In this document: positions 7,626 to 15,238 of the stretch, in pieces | How the letters are laid out: the number at the start of each line of letters is the position of its first letter | Position numbering within the stretch: the first letter of the stretch is position 1 | Assembly (NCBI GenBank): GCA_035543875.1 | Contig: DATKIY010000107.1 | Location: forward strand, 1 to 26,585 | Origin: DATKIY01 sp035543875 | Lineage (GTDB): Bacteria; Actinomycetota; Actinomycetes; JAHEKZ01 | Length of the DNA: 26,585 nt | Direction of reading: 5' to 3' | Notes under the pieces: model-generated | What the model saw: the letters and a program-made list of their open reading frames with translations, nothing else | Database searches by the model: none | Told to the model about the DNA's origin: nothing | Position numbers and translations under genes: made by a program

Positions 7626-9329
7626 GTGACTGAGCCAGACGACCTAGGGACGACCCCACTCGGCGACGCAGAAATCCTCGACCAGTCCGGTCAGTCCACT
7701 CCCGCCATGCAAGACGGCGGTGGTCCAACCACGTCGGGCTCGAACCGTCGTCGCTGGCCCGTTGTTGCCGGAGCTGCAGCGGTCCTGGTGGTTGGCGGTG
7801 CGGGAATCGCGCTGGGAATGGCATTGAGCGGAGGTGGGACCCAGCCAGAGGAGCTGATGCCTGCCGATGCGGTGTTCTATGCCGACGTCGACTTTGACCC
7901 CGACGCTGGCCAAAAGGTCAACCTGGTGCGGTTGCTCAGCAAGTTTCCCGAGGTTGCGAACGAGCTGGGCGACCGAGGAGACATCAAGGCTTACCTGGTG
8001 GATCAACTCGTTTCAGGTGACTCCGAGTGGACCGCCGACGAAGTGACGTCTTGGCTGGGGGACCGTGCAGGTGTTGGCGTGTACTGGGACGAAGCCGCTG
8101 GACAACCCTCCATCGTCTTCGCGCTGGCTGTTACCGACGAAGACGCCGCCTCGGCCGCTTTGGGAGCGCACCTGGATGACGATGAGTGGACCATCGACCA
8201 GGGCTTCGTCGTCATGGTGGAGAGTCCGGGGCTGCCAGGCGCAGGCGACGAGCAGAGCGCCGCGGACATTGTCAGTCAAAGCGACCAGGCGTCGTTGGCC
8301 GACGACCCGGACTTCGTCGCGGCAACGCAGCCACTGGGGGCGGGAATAGCGTCGGTCTACGTCGACGGTGACCGAGCGCAAGAAGTGTTCCGGCAGCTGG
8401 CTCCCCTTGGTATGGGCACCGGCGGGATGATGGGGATGACAGGCAACCAGCTGGCCGGACAGGTAGCTGCGGTTGTGCGGGTAGAGCCATCAGCCATCGA
8501 ACTAGTCGCGCGCAGTACCGAGGTGCAAGCTAGCGTTGCAACCGAAACCACTGAGCTCATGAACACGTTGCCCGACGGAACAGTGGCGGCGTTTGCCGTG
8601 GGCGGTGGTGGACAGGGGATCGCCGATCAATGGGATGCCTTTACCTCCGAACTTGACCAGCTAGGGCAGCTGGGTGGAATGGGCATGCCATCGTCGCCGG
8701 TCTACGACGACATGCAGCCTGCGTCGTATCCCTTAACCGGTACTTCCACTGTCAATTCGGCGAGCACGGAACAAGGCCGACAGGACGCACAAAGTCAGTT
8801 TGACCGGGTGATTGCCGAGCTTGAACGCCAGTACAACATTCGACTTCCCGATGACCTCGTCACTTTGTTTGGCGACGACCTCGTCGTCGCTGTCGACGGC
8901 GACGGGCTGATCAGCGCGTCGCCGAGTATGGGCCTGCGCTCGGTCACCGACCCGACGGATGCTGCTGATCTGGCCTCGCGGGTCCAGCCAGTGATCGACG
9001 ACGTCACAGCTGGCTTTGGGATTGTGGTCGAACCCGTCGATGACGGCTTGGTCGTGGCCACCAACCGTGAGTATGCCGACCAGCTCGCGAGTGGTGACGG
9101 CAACCTAGCTTCCGATCCGGGCTTCCAGTCAGCGTTGCCCGACACGGCGAACGCGACCGCCGAGGCATGGATTGACATCGATGCGATCAGTGGTCTTGCC
9201 GACCTGTTCGATTCCTCGTCTTCACAGGTTTTGGATCCGCTGCAAGGCCTCGGAGTGGTGGCCGGGACCGACGATGACGGTGAGTTCTTCCGAGCGCGTT
9301 TGACCTTCGACGAATCTTCCGACAATTAA
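7626..9329 (+). CDS. DUF3352-type membrane-anchored surface protein
   Basis: A 567-residue protein. Residues 1-40 form a polar cytoplasmic tail, 'NRRRW' precedes one transmembrane helix (about 45-67), and the remaining roughly 500 residues lie outside the membrane. The opening of the outer part, 'LMPADAVFYADVDFDPDAGQKVN', and the repeated Asp-rich blocks resemble the actinobacterial DUF3352 family, whose function is unknown. The GTG start at 7626 has GGGGAGA upstream at good spacing. The stop TAA shares its last base with the ATG of the next gene (TAATG), and that gene in turn overlaps hisD, so this gene appears to lead the his transcription unit. The 118 bases before it hold a TAGCCT hexamer at 7566 that could be a -10, without a clear -35. 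Confidence 0.82.
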   Translation: MTEPDDLGTTPLGDAEILDQSGQSTPAMQDGGGPTTSGSNRRRWPVVAGAAAVLVVGGAGIALGMALSGGGTQPEELMPADAVFYADVDFDPDAGQKVNLVRLLSKFPEVANELGDRGDIKAYLVDQLVSGDSEWTADEVTSWLGDRAGVGVYWDEAAGQPSIVFALAVTDEDAASAALGAHLDDDEWTIDQGFVVMVESPGLPGAGDEQSAADIVSQSDQASLADDPDFVAATQPLGAGIASVYVDGDRAQEVFRQLAPLGMGTGGMMGMTGNQLAGQVAAVVRVEPSAIELVARSTEVQASVATETTELMNTLPDGTVAAFAVGGGGQGIADQWDAFTSELDQLGQLGGMGMPSSPVYDDMQPASYPLTGTSTVNSASTEQGRQDAQSQFDRVIAELERQYNIRLPDDLVTLFGDDLVVAVDGDGLISASPSMGLRSVTDPTDAADLASRVQPVIDDVTAGFGIVVEPVDDGLVVATNREYADQLASGDGNLASDPGFQSALPDTANATAEAWIDIDAISGLADLFDSSSSQVLDPLQGLGVVAGTDDDGEFFRARLTFDESSDN

Positions 9330-9907
9330 TGACTAGCCAGGCCTGGACACAGGGCCAATCAGTCGGTTCAGCACCACCACCGCCGAGTACGTCAAAAGGT
9401 CGTCGCGTGGGTCGCGCTGTTCTGCCGGGAGCAGAGCTTGTCGGAATTGGCATCGCCGGTGGTGCAGTAATGGGACTGGTGTGGCTGTGGGTAACCCCAG
9501 CAATCTGGTACGAGGTACGGAGTAACGGCGCTTTCCCTGAACCAAGTGCCTCGGGTCGATGGTTCAGTGCGGACGGCTGGTTTCTGGTGCTGGGTATCGG
9601 CCTTGGGCTCGCTTTGGGCATTGCCGCGTGGTTCCTTGCGCGACGTCATCCGGTTGGCGCGCTGCTAGGGCTAACGATCGGCGGGCTGCTCGGTGCGGTA
9701 ACGGCCTGGTTGATCGGGGGAGCGTTCGGTCCCCCGAACCCGCTCGATGTCGTGAGCTCGTTGGCAGTTGGTGACCGTCTGCAGGATGCGTTGGGGTTAC
9801 GCGCATGGGCAGTGATCCTGGCTCCCGCGCTTGCGGGTGTTCTGACGTTTACCGTGTTGGCCGCGGCTGTTTCGCCACGTGACGCGGGTGAGACACTGGT
9901 TTCATGA
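9329..9907 (+). CDS. Four-helix integral membrane protein upstream of hisD
   Basis: A 192-residue protein with a Pro/Ser-rich cytoplasmic N-terminus (about 1-32) and four hydrophobic segments, at about 36-58, 82-104, 108-134 and 160-184. The loop between helices 1 and 2 holds 'TPAIWYEVRSNGAFPEPS'. It resembles DUF2567-type actinobacterial membrane proteins, but I am not certain of the family and no function is known. It is coupled at both ends: its ATG overlaps the stop of the DUF3352 gene, and its TGA overlaps the hisD ATG (ATGA). The tight coupling suggests co-translation with hisD, not a role in histidine chemistry. Confidence 0.75.
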   Translation: MTSQAWTQGQSVGSAPPPPSTSKGRRVGRAVLPGAELVGIGIAGGAVMGLVWLWVTPAIWYEVRSNGAFPEPSASGRWFSADGWFLVLGIGLGLALGIAAWFLARRHPVGALLGLTIGGLLGAVTAWLIGGAFGPPNPLDVVSSLAVGDRLQDALGLRAWAVILAPALAGVLTFTVLAAAVSPRDAGETLVS

Positions 9908-11208
9908 TCCCCCGCATCGACCTGAGTGGTAGCGCGCGCGCAAGTGTCGACCCACGCGAAGTGCTCCCCAGGGCGGCAATCGATGTAGCGGATGCGGTCG
10001 AGATTGTGCGCCCCTTGTGTGCCGATGTCAGGCTGCGTGGCGGAGTGGCAATCCGGGAGTTGACGAACCGTTTCGATGGTGTCGATGTTGCCACCGCCCG
10101 AGTACCTGCGGACGCACTTTCGTCGGCATTGGCAAATGTTGATCCCACGGTTCGAGCGGCCCTCGAAGAGGCAATCGTCCGAGCTCGCCGAGTGCACAAC
10201 GCGCAATTACGCGACGAAGTTACGGTTGACGTCGTCCGCGGTGGCACCGTCACTGAGCGATGGTTACCCGTCCAACGCGTCGGCCTGTACGTCCCGGGTG
10301 GTTTGGTCGCCTATCCGAGCAGCGTCGTGATGAATGTTGTGCCTGCGCAGGTGGCCGGCGTCACGTCGCTGGCGCTCGCTTCGCCACCTCAAGCCGAGTT
10401 CGGGGGACTACCGCACCCGGCAATTCTTGCCGCGTGTGCGCTACTTGGAGTCGACGAGGTCTACTCCGTTGGCGGCGCGCAAGCCATCGCCATGTTCGCC
10501 TACGGCACTGATGAGTGTCGTCGCGTCGACCTGGTGACCGGGCCCGGGAACATCTACGTGGCAGCCGCGAAGCGGCTGCTCAAGGGCATCATTGGGATCG
10601 ACTCCGAAGCTGGGCCAACCGAGATTGGCATTCTTGCGGACGACACCGCTGATCCCAGTTTTGTGGCGGCCGACCTGATTGCTCAAGCAGAGCACGATGC
10701 CAACGCTTCGTGCCTGCTCGTTTCAGACAGTCGTGGCCTCCTGGATGCGGTTGATGCCGCGCTTGAGGTGCAGGTGCCGGCTGCTCACCATCGTGAACGG
10801 GTTGAGACTGCGTTCACTAACCAAAGTGCGTTTGTCCTCGTCGACGACCTTGAGCATGGTCTGCAAGTGGTCGACGAGTGGGCTGCCGAACACCTTGAAG
10901 TCATCACTCGTGACGCCAGAAAGTGGGCTGACCGGGTACGCAACGCGGGGGCCATCTTCGTGGGTCCCTACTCACCCGTCTCGCTGGGTGACTACCTGGC
11001 CGGTTCGAATCACGTGCTCCCCACCGGTGGGACGGCGCGACACTCCGGTGGACTTTCCGTACAGTCGTTTCTACGTGGCACGCACGTCGTGGAGTACGAC
11101 CGAGCCGCGTTGGCCGGGTCGGCGGCGCTGATAGACGCGCTCGGCGGAGCTGAAGACCTCACCTCACACGTCGCCGCGGTCCGAGTCAGAGTCCCACGGG
11201 ACGACTAG
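9904..11208 (+). CDS. hisD: Histidinol dehydrogenase
   Basis: Catalyses the last two steps of histidine synthesis, histidinol to histidine with two NAD+. 434 residues, the family's usual length. Visible signatures are 'GLYVPGGLVAYPSSVVMN', 'DLVTGPGNIYVAAAKR' and 'IDSEAGPTE'. Zn ligands are Gln and His in 'AQAEHDANA', Asp in 'GDYLAGSNHVLPT', and the His near the C-terminus ('SHVAAV'). The catalytic Glu-His pair is in 'EHLEVIT'. The ATG overlaps the upstream membrane-protein stop (ATGA), and hisC starts on the last base of the hisD stop (TAGTG). Confidence 0.98.
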   Translation: MIPRIDLSGSARASVDPREVLPRAAIDVADAVEIVRPLCADVRLRGGVAIRELTNRFDGVDVATARVPADALSSALANVDPTVRAALEEAIVRARRVHNAQLRDEVTVDVVRGGTVTERWLPVQRVGLYVPGGLVAYPSSVVMNVVPAQVAGVTSLALASPPQAEFGGLPHPAILAACALLGVDEVYSVGGAQAIAMFAYGTDECRRVDLVTGPGNIYVAAAKRLLKGIIGIDSEAGPTEIGILADDTADPSFVAADLIAQAEHDANASCLLVSDSRGLLDAVDAALEVQVPAAHHRERVETAFTNQSAFVLVDDLEHGLQVVDEWAAEHLEVITRDARKWADRVRNAGAIFVGPYSPVSLGDYLAGSNHVLPTGGTARHSGGLSVQSFLRGTHVVEYDRAALAGSAALIDALGGAEDLTSHVAAVRVRVPRDD

Positions 11209-12302
11209 TGGGCGCCGTCGACGACCTGCCGTTGCGCGACGAACTTCGGGGGAAGCAGCCATACGGTGCCCCGCAGATCGACGTAGCTGTGCGGCTTAAC
11301 ACGAACGAGAATCCCTTTGCACCTTCGCGCGCCATTATCGACTCGGTAGTTCGCGAGGTGGCTGCCGCCGCAGCAGGGCTAAACCGCTATCCGGATCGCA
11401 ATGCAGTTGCGCTCCGAACAAGTTTGTCGAGTTACGTGCGACGCGCGACGGGCTGCGACATCGGGCCAGAGTCGGTATGGCCAGCCAACGGAAGCAACGA
11501 GGTCTTGCAACAACTCGTTCAGACCTTCGGCGGGTCGGGGCGCCGGGCGCTTGGATTTGAGCCAACATACTCGATGCACCAGTTGATCTGTCGTGGAACT
11601 GGAACCGAGTATGCGCAGACGAATCGCGAACCGGACTTCTCCTTAAACCCGGACTCCGCCGTCGCGAGCATCGTCGAACATCAACCGGACATCGTTTTCC
11701 TGTGCTCTCCGAACAATCCGACTGGCACGGCACTTGACCGAGACGTTGTTACGGCGGTCTATGACGCAACCCAGGGCATGGTTGTGGTTGATGAGGCGTA
11801 CGGCGAGTTCAGCGACCGGGACAGTGCGATGCAAGCGCTGCCCGGTCGAGAAAGACTTGTCGTAGTTCGCACGATGAGCAAAGCGTTTGCCTTGGCCGGC
11901 GCCAGAATTGGGTACGCGGTCGCGGACTCAGCAGTGGTCGACGCTCTCCAGCTGGTGCGGCTGCCCTACCACTTGTCGAGCATCTCGCAGGCAGTTGCGC
12001 TGGCAGCACTAGCCCACGAAGCTGAGCTGCTCGCCCACGTTGACGAGCTCAAACGCCAGCGTGACCGGATCAGTGAGGTGTTGGTCGACCTGGGGTACGT
12101 GGTACTTCCATCCGATGCAAACTTCGTGCTCTTCGGCGGTCTCGATGACCAGGCTGGGACATGGCAGCACCTCGTGGACAGGGGCGTCCTGATCCGCGAC
12201 GTTCGGCTGCCTGGATACTTGCGAGTCACCGCGGGAACGGAGCAGGAGACCGACGCGTTCCTGGAGGCCATCACCAACATCACCAAGGAGAGCGTGGCAT
12301 GA
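11208..12302 (+). CDS. hisC: Histidinol-phosphate aminotransferase
   Basis: A PLP-dependent class I/II aminotransferase that makes histidinol phosphate from imidazole-acetol phosphate and glutamate. 364 residues from the GTG at 11208. The PLP lysine is K225 in 'RTMSKAFALAGARIGYA'. Other family blocks are 'RLNTNENPF', 'LNRYPDRNAVALR', 'WPANGSNEVLQQL', 'LCSPNNPTGTAL' and 'VVDEAYGEF'. The gene is fully packed between hisD (one-base overlap) and hisB (ATGA overlap). A related aromatic aminotransferase is possible on sequence alone, but the position makes HisC almost certain. Confidence 0.97.
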   Translation: MGAVDDLPLRDELRGKQPYGAPQIDVAVRLNTNENPFAPSRAIIDSVVREVAAAAAGLNRYPDRNAVALRTSLSSYVRRATGCDIGPESVWPANGSNEVLQQLVQTFGGSGRRALGFEPTYSMHQLICRGTGTEYAQTNREPDFSLNPDSAVASIVEHQPDIVFLCSPNNPTGTALDRDVVTAVYDATQGMVVVDEAYGEFSDRDSAMQALPGRERLVVVRTMSKAFALAGARIGYAVADSAVVDALQLVRLPYHLSSISQAVALAALAHEAELLAHVDELKRQRDRISEVLVDLGYVVLPSDANFVLFGGLDDQAGTWQHLVDRGVLIRDVRLPGYLRVTAGTEQETDAFLEAITNITKESVA

Positions 12303-12892
12303 CGCGCACCGCACGTGTTGAGCGGTCGACCAAGGAGTCGAACGTTTTGGTTGAGCTCGATGTCGATGGAACGGGGGCGACAGACGTCGTCACCGGGGTG
12401 CCTTTCTTCGACCACATGCTCTCGCAGCTGGGCAAGCACGGCTTGATGGACCTCAAGGTGCTGACCAAGGGAGATCTTGACGTCGATGCGCACCACACGG
12501 TCGAAGACACATCACTAGCTGTTGGGCAAGCTCTGCGTGAGGCGTTGGGGGACAAGCAGGGGGTTCGTCGGTACGGCTCGGCGGTTGTCCCGCTCGACGA
12601 GACACGCGTGTTGTCGGCGGTTGACTTGTCGGGCCGCCCTTACCTGGTCCACGTCGAACCCGACATGGTTGAGCTGATTGGCAGCTACGACACCAGCTTG
12701 ACGCGGCACATTTGGGAGTCGATTGTCGCGGAGGCGCGAATCACCCTGCATGTCGAAGTTCAGTCGGGCCGAAACGCGCACCACATCGTTGAGGCTCAGT
12801 TCAAATCCGTTGCTCGATCACTGCGTGATGCTGTGGTTCTCGATCCTCGGGTCACCGGCGTCCCGTCGACTAAGGGCACGCTCGGAGCATGA
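12299..12892 (+). CDS. hisB: Imidazoleglycerol-phosphate dehydratase
   Basis: Removes water from imidazole glycerol phosphate. It is the 197-residue monofunctional form without the phosphatase domain found in enterobacteria. The Mn-binding histidine motifs are present: 'FFDHMLSQLGKHG', 'DAHHTVEDT' and, in the second half, 'RNAHHIVEAQFKSVARSLR'. The ATG at 12299 overlaps the hisC stop (ATGA). A longer open frame reaching 12161 lies inside hisC and is not coding in this frame. The histidinol-phosphate phosphatase, which a monofunctional HisB cannot supply, is not in the window. Confidence 0.97.
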   Translation: MTRTARVERSTKESNVLVELDVDGTGATDVVTGVPFFDHMLSQLGKHGLMDLKVLTKGDLDVDAHHTVEDTSLAVGQALREALGDKQGVRRYGSAVVPLDETRVLSAVDLSGRPYLVHVEPDMVELIGSYDTSLTRHIWESIVAEARITLHVEVQSGRNAHHIVEAQFKSVARSLRDAVVLDPRVTGVPSTKGTLGA

Positions 12893-12905
12893 GTCTGGGG
12901 CTTTC

Positions 12906-13061
12906 GTGAGCAACGTTTGGCCAGCGCTGCTCATAGCGGCAGCCGGGTTTCTCGGCGGCGGTGCGTATTCGTTCAAGCAGCAAGGCAAGCCGCTACGTTT
13001 CGTGGTCGTGCTGGCGGCTGCTGCGGTGATGTCCCTGGGCGCAGGGGTGCTGTACCTATGA
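12906..13061 (+). CDS. Small two-helix membrane protein between hisB and hisH (51 aa)
   Basis: The GTG at 12906 has GGGG five bases upstream, and the frame runs 51 residues to a TGA that overlaps the hisH ATG (ATGA). The product has two hydrophobic segments, 'VWPALLIAAAGFLGGGAYSF' and 'FVVVLAAAAVMSLGAGVLYL', separated by the polar loop 'KQQGKPLR'. A small membrane protein in this slot is, as I recall, seen in other actinomycete his clusters, but I know of no function. Its tight coupling to hisH supports real translation. Confidence 0.75.
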   Translation: MSNVWPALLIAAAGFLGGGAYSFKQQGKPLRFVVVLAAAAVMSLGAGVLYL

Positions 13062-13690
13062 CCAGACCAGACGTCGTCGTCCTGGACTACGGGTCAGGCA
13101 ACCTGCGGTCTGCGGGGCGGGCACTAGAACGCGCTGGCGCCAATGTTTCGGTTACTGACGACCGGCAAGCGGCCATGTCTGCCGCTGGACTGGTGGTGCC
13201 GGGTGTCGGTGCCTTCGCGGCGTGTATGGACGGCCTCAACAAGCTTTCCGCAGGCGAAGTTGTTGGTAGGCGGTTGGCTGGCGGGCGTGCAGTTCTAGGG
13301 ATTTGCGTCGGTATGCAGGTCATGTTTGACCGAGGCGCCGAACATGGCACCGAGACTGAGGGCTTTGGAGAGTGGCCAGGCGTTGTCGAGCGACTTCATG
13401 CCCAGGTGCTGCCACACATGGGCTGGAACGTTGTCGAGGTAGCGCCTGGGAGCCGGTTATTTGCTGGAGTTGAGTCCGAGCGCTTCTATTTCGTGCACTC
13501 GTATGGTGTCCGAAGCTGGAGCCTGCCAGTAAGCGACCGGATTGCGGCGCCGCTGGTCAGCTGGTCAGAACACGGCGAGCGATTTGTCGCCGCAGTGGAG
13601 AACGGTCCACTGACAGCGACTCAGTTCCACCCGGAAAAGTCTGGCGACGCAGGGGTGGCCCTGCTGCGCAACTGGCTGGCGACCCTCTAG
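13058..13690 (+). CDS. hisH: Imidazole glycerol phosphate synthase, glutaminase subunit
   Basis: A class I glutamine amidotransferase that supplies ammonia to HisF. 210 residues from ATG 13058. The nucleophile is C83 in 'LGICVGMQVMFD', the catalytic His and Glu are in 'TQFHPEKSGDAG', and the N-terminal 'VLDYGSGNLRS' is typical. The start overlaps the microprotein stop. The partner hisF lies about 1.5 kb downstream, separated by three genes, an order shared with other actinobacteria. The stop codon TAG doubles as the first bases of a TAGCCT hexamer that may be the -10 of the next gene. Confidence 0.97.
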   Translation: MTRPDVVVLDYGSGNLRSAGRALERAGANVSVTDDRQAAMSAAGLVVPGVGAFAACMDGLNKLSAGEVVGRRLAGGRAVLGICVGMQVMFDRGAEHGTETEGFGEWPGVVERLHAQVLPHMGWNVVEVAPGSRLFAGVESERFYFVHSYGVRSWSLPVSDRIAAPLVSWSEHGERFVAAVENGPLTATQFHPEKSGDAGVALLRNWLATL

Positions 13691-13693
13691 CCT
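13688..13693 (+). promoter_or_regulatory. Putative -10 (TAGCCT) built on the hisH stop codon
   Basis: TAGCCT begins with the hisH TAG and ends seven bases before the ATG at 13700, so transcription would start at or next to the start codon. No ribosome binding site precedes that ATG, which fits a leaderless message. No good -35 is visible at 17-18 bases upstream, so this is a tentative call. Confidence 0.35.
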
Positions 13694-13699
13694 TCGGCC

Positions 13700-14029
13700 A
13701 TGAGCAAGGAAAGGGCGCGCCGCAGAGCCGAGGAACGCGCGCGCAAGAACGCGCCCCACTCGAAGTCTCACGATGACACCCCCCATCAGGCACGCCCGGC
13801 ACCCGGTCAGCGAACCAGTCAAAAGCGTCACCAGCAGCGGTCAGCACGCGCGGAGCGGCAGCGGCGCCGGTTGATCGCGATTGCGGCATGTTGGGTCTTG
13901 GCGAACGCACTTATCTTTATGCTGACTAGCACCTGGAACGCTAAATGGCTGGGCCTTACCTTGACGACCATCGCGGTGCCGCTCATTGTGTGGTTGGTCT
14001 GGGACCCAGAGGGCCGAACCAACTTGTGA
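13700..14029 (+). CDS. Basic-tailed two-helix membrane protein (109 aa)
   Basis: Residues 1-58 are very basic and hydrophilic (many Arg, Lys, Gln and His, e.g. 'MSKERARRRAEERARKN' and 'SARAERQRRR'). Two hydrophobic helices follow (about 60-76 and 81-100) and a short 'WDPEGRTNL' tail. The N-terminus is probably cytoplasmic and could contact nucleic acid or phospholipid; that is inference from charge only. The family is not known to me beyond a recollection of similar proteins between hisH and hisA in other actinomycetes. There is no ribosome binding site; the ATG stands six bases after a -10-like TAGCCT. Confidence 0.75.
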   Translation: MSKERARRRAEERARKNAPHSKSHDDTPHQARPAPGQRTSQKRHQQRSARAERQRRRLIAIAACWVLANALIFMLTSTWNAKWLGLTLTTIAVPLIVWLVWDPEGRTNL

Positions 14030-14063
14030 CGATGCGGGTGAACTAGCCGGGGAGACTGCTCCG

Positions 14064-14069
14064 TACGCT
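14064..14069 (+). promoter_or_regulatory. Putative -10 (TACGCT) for a leaderless priA transcript
   Basis: TACGCT fits the actinobacterial TAnnnT -10 pattern and ends seven bases before the priA ATG at 14077. The only Shine-Dalgarno-like run (GGGGAGA, around 14049) is too far upstream to serve this ATG. A GTGAAC at 14039-14044 could be a weak -35 at 19 bases. Confidence 0.4.
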
Positions 14070-14076
14070 TGTCTGC

Positions 14077-14814
14077 ATGTCTCCTCCCCCCGAACTCATT
14101 CTTTTGCCGGCCGTCGATGTGTGCGATGGCCAGGCAGTTCGACTCGTCCAAGGTGAGGCAGACTCCAAGACCGCCTACGGCGACCCGCTGGAAGCTGCTC
14201 TGGCATGGCAACAGGCGGGTGCGCAGTGGATTCACCTGGTCGACCTGGATGCCGCCTTCGGTCGCGGCAGTAACCGGGAGCTGCTGGCCGAGGTGGTGGG
14301 AAAGCTGGACGTCGAGGTCGAGCTGAGCGGCGGAATCCGAGACGACGCCAGCCTGACTGCGGCGCTAGCCACGGGCTGTTCGCGGGTCAACCTTGGGACC
14401 GCTGCCTTGGAGGACCCCACATGGTGTGCCCAGGTTGTGGCTGAGTACGGCGACAAGATTGCCGTAGGGCTCGACGTTCGCGGGACCACGCTCGCAGCCC
14501 GTGGCTGGACCAAGGAAGGCGGCGACATCTGGAGCACCCTGGAAAGGCTTGAGCGCGATGGTTGTGCGCGTTACGTCGTCACTGATGTGACGAAAGACGG
14601 CACGCTCTCCGGCCCCAATCTCTCGTTGCTGCGCGACGCCTGCGCCCGCACCAACAAACCGGTCGTGGCGAGCGGTGGAATCTCATCGCTGGCCGACCTT
14701 CGCGCGCTTCGGGAGTTGGTCCCACTCGGAGTTGAGGGTGCGATCGTTGGTAAGGCGCTGTACGCGCACGCGTTTTCACTGGCCGAAGCGCTCGAGGTGG
14801 CTGGTCGAGTATGA
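14077..14814 (+). CDS. priA: Phosphoribosyl isomerase (HisA/PriA, probably bifunctional)
   Basis: A TIM-barrel isomerase, 245 residues, converting ProFAR to PRFAR in histidine synthesis. The sequence is closer to actinobacterial PriA than to HisA as I recall them: 'LLPAVDVCDGQAVRLVQGE', 'AWQQAGAQWIHLVDLDAAFG', 'VELSGGIRDDASL', 'ATGCSRVNLGTAALE', 'AVGLDVRGTTLAARGWT' and 'VTDVTKDGTLSGPNL'. The two catalytic Asp sites ('AVDV' and 'VTDV') and the Arg of 'SGGIRDD' are present. PriA also performs the TrpF step, and no trpF is visible here although trpE, trpC, trpB and trpA are. The bifunctional role is therefore likely but must be shown. The ATG is preceded by a -10-like TACGCT rather than a ribosome binding site. 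Confidence 0.93.
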   Translation: MSPPPELILLPAVDVCDGQAVRLVQGEADSKTAYGDPLEAALAWQQAGAQWIHLVDLDAAFGRGSNRELLAEVVGKLDVEVELSGGIRDDASLTAALATGCSRVNLGTAALEDPTWCAQVVAEYGDKIAVGLDVRGTTLAARGWTKEGGDIWSTLERLERDGCARYVVTDVTKDGTLSGPNLSLLRDACARTNKPVVASGGISSLADLRALRELVPLGVEGAIVGKALYAHAFSLAEALEVAGRV

Positions 14815-14848
14815 CGCCGCCCCCCACATTGCAGCATTGCGATCCGTA

Positions 14849-15229
14849 GTGAAGTCGCGGACCTACATCGTTGAGGTGTCATTTCTCGTTGCCGCATCGA
14901 CCCACGCGGTCTGGCAGCAGGTTGCGGACGTCTACTCATGGCGAAACTTTGCGGGAACCAAACTTGAGTACCAGGTCATGGACCGGGAACCGGAGAGCTA
15001 CCTGTCGTATCAGGTGGTTTCCGGGCTGCCAACGAGAGACCACACAGGACGAGTTGAGCTACGGGAGACCTCGCGTGCTACGACAGAAATTGTCTGGACC
15101 GAACGCTTTCGGCCGCGCACACCCTTGACCGGCGGTTTGCTTCGCACGCAAATCGAGTCGCATCTGGTCGCAGCCGTCCGGCGCATCGATGAGGTAGTGA
15201 CCGCCGATGCTCCGAGATCAGATCTCTAG
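14849..15229 (+). CDS. SRPBCC (START-like) family protein, probable
   Basis: A 126-residue product from GTG 14849 (TTG 14837 is possible). The beginning 'YIVEVSFLVAASTHAVWQQVADVYSWRNFAG' is the usual SRPBCC opening: a strand, then the V-W-x-x-V-A-D helix. It is followed by alternating strands ('YLSYQVVSG', 'RVELRETSRATTEIVWTERF') and a C-terminal helix 'IESHLVAAVRRIDEVV'. This fold binds hydrophobic ligands; neither ligand nor enzyme activity can be told. It occupies the slot between priA and hisF where mycobacteria, as I recall, have an inositol monophosphatase gene. Its last codons and its stop contain the palindrome and -10 hexamer preceding hisF. Confidence 0.7.
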   Translation: MKSRTYIVEVSFLVAASTHAVWQQVADVYSWRNFAGTKLEYQVMDREPESYLSYQVVSGLPTRDHTGRVELRETSRATTEIVWTERFRPRTPLTGGLLRTQIESHLVAAVRRIDEVVTADAPRSDL

Positions 15230-15232
15230 GCT
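15214..15232 (+). promoter_or_regulatory. 13-bp palindrome plus -10-like TAGGCT before hisF
   Basis: GAGATC-A-GATCTC (15214-15226) is a perfect inverted repeat with a one-base centre. It directly abuts TAGGCT (15227-15232), whose first three bases are the stop of the upstream gene. Six bases later is the hisF GTG. The layout suggests a leaderless promoter with a protein-binding site in the spacer, but no -35 box is convincing. Confidence 0.4.
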
Positions 15233-15238
15233 TACCGA

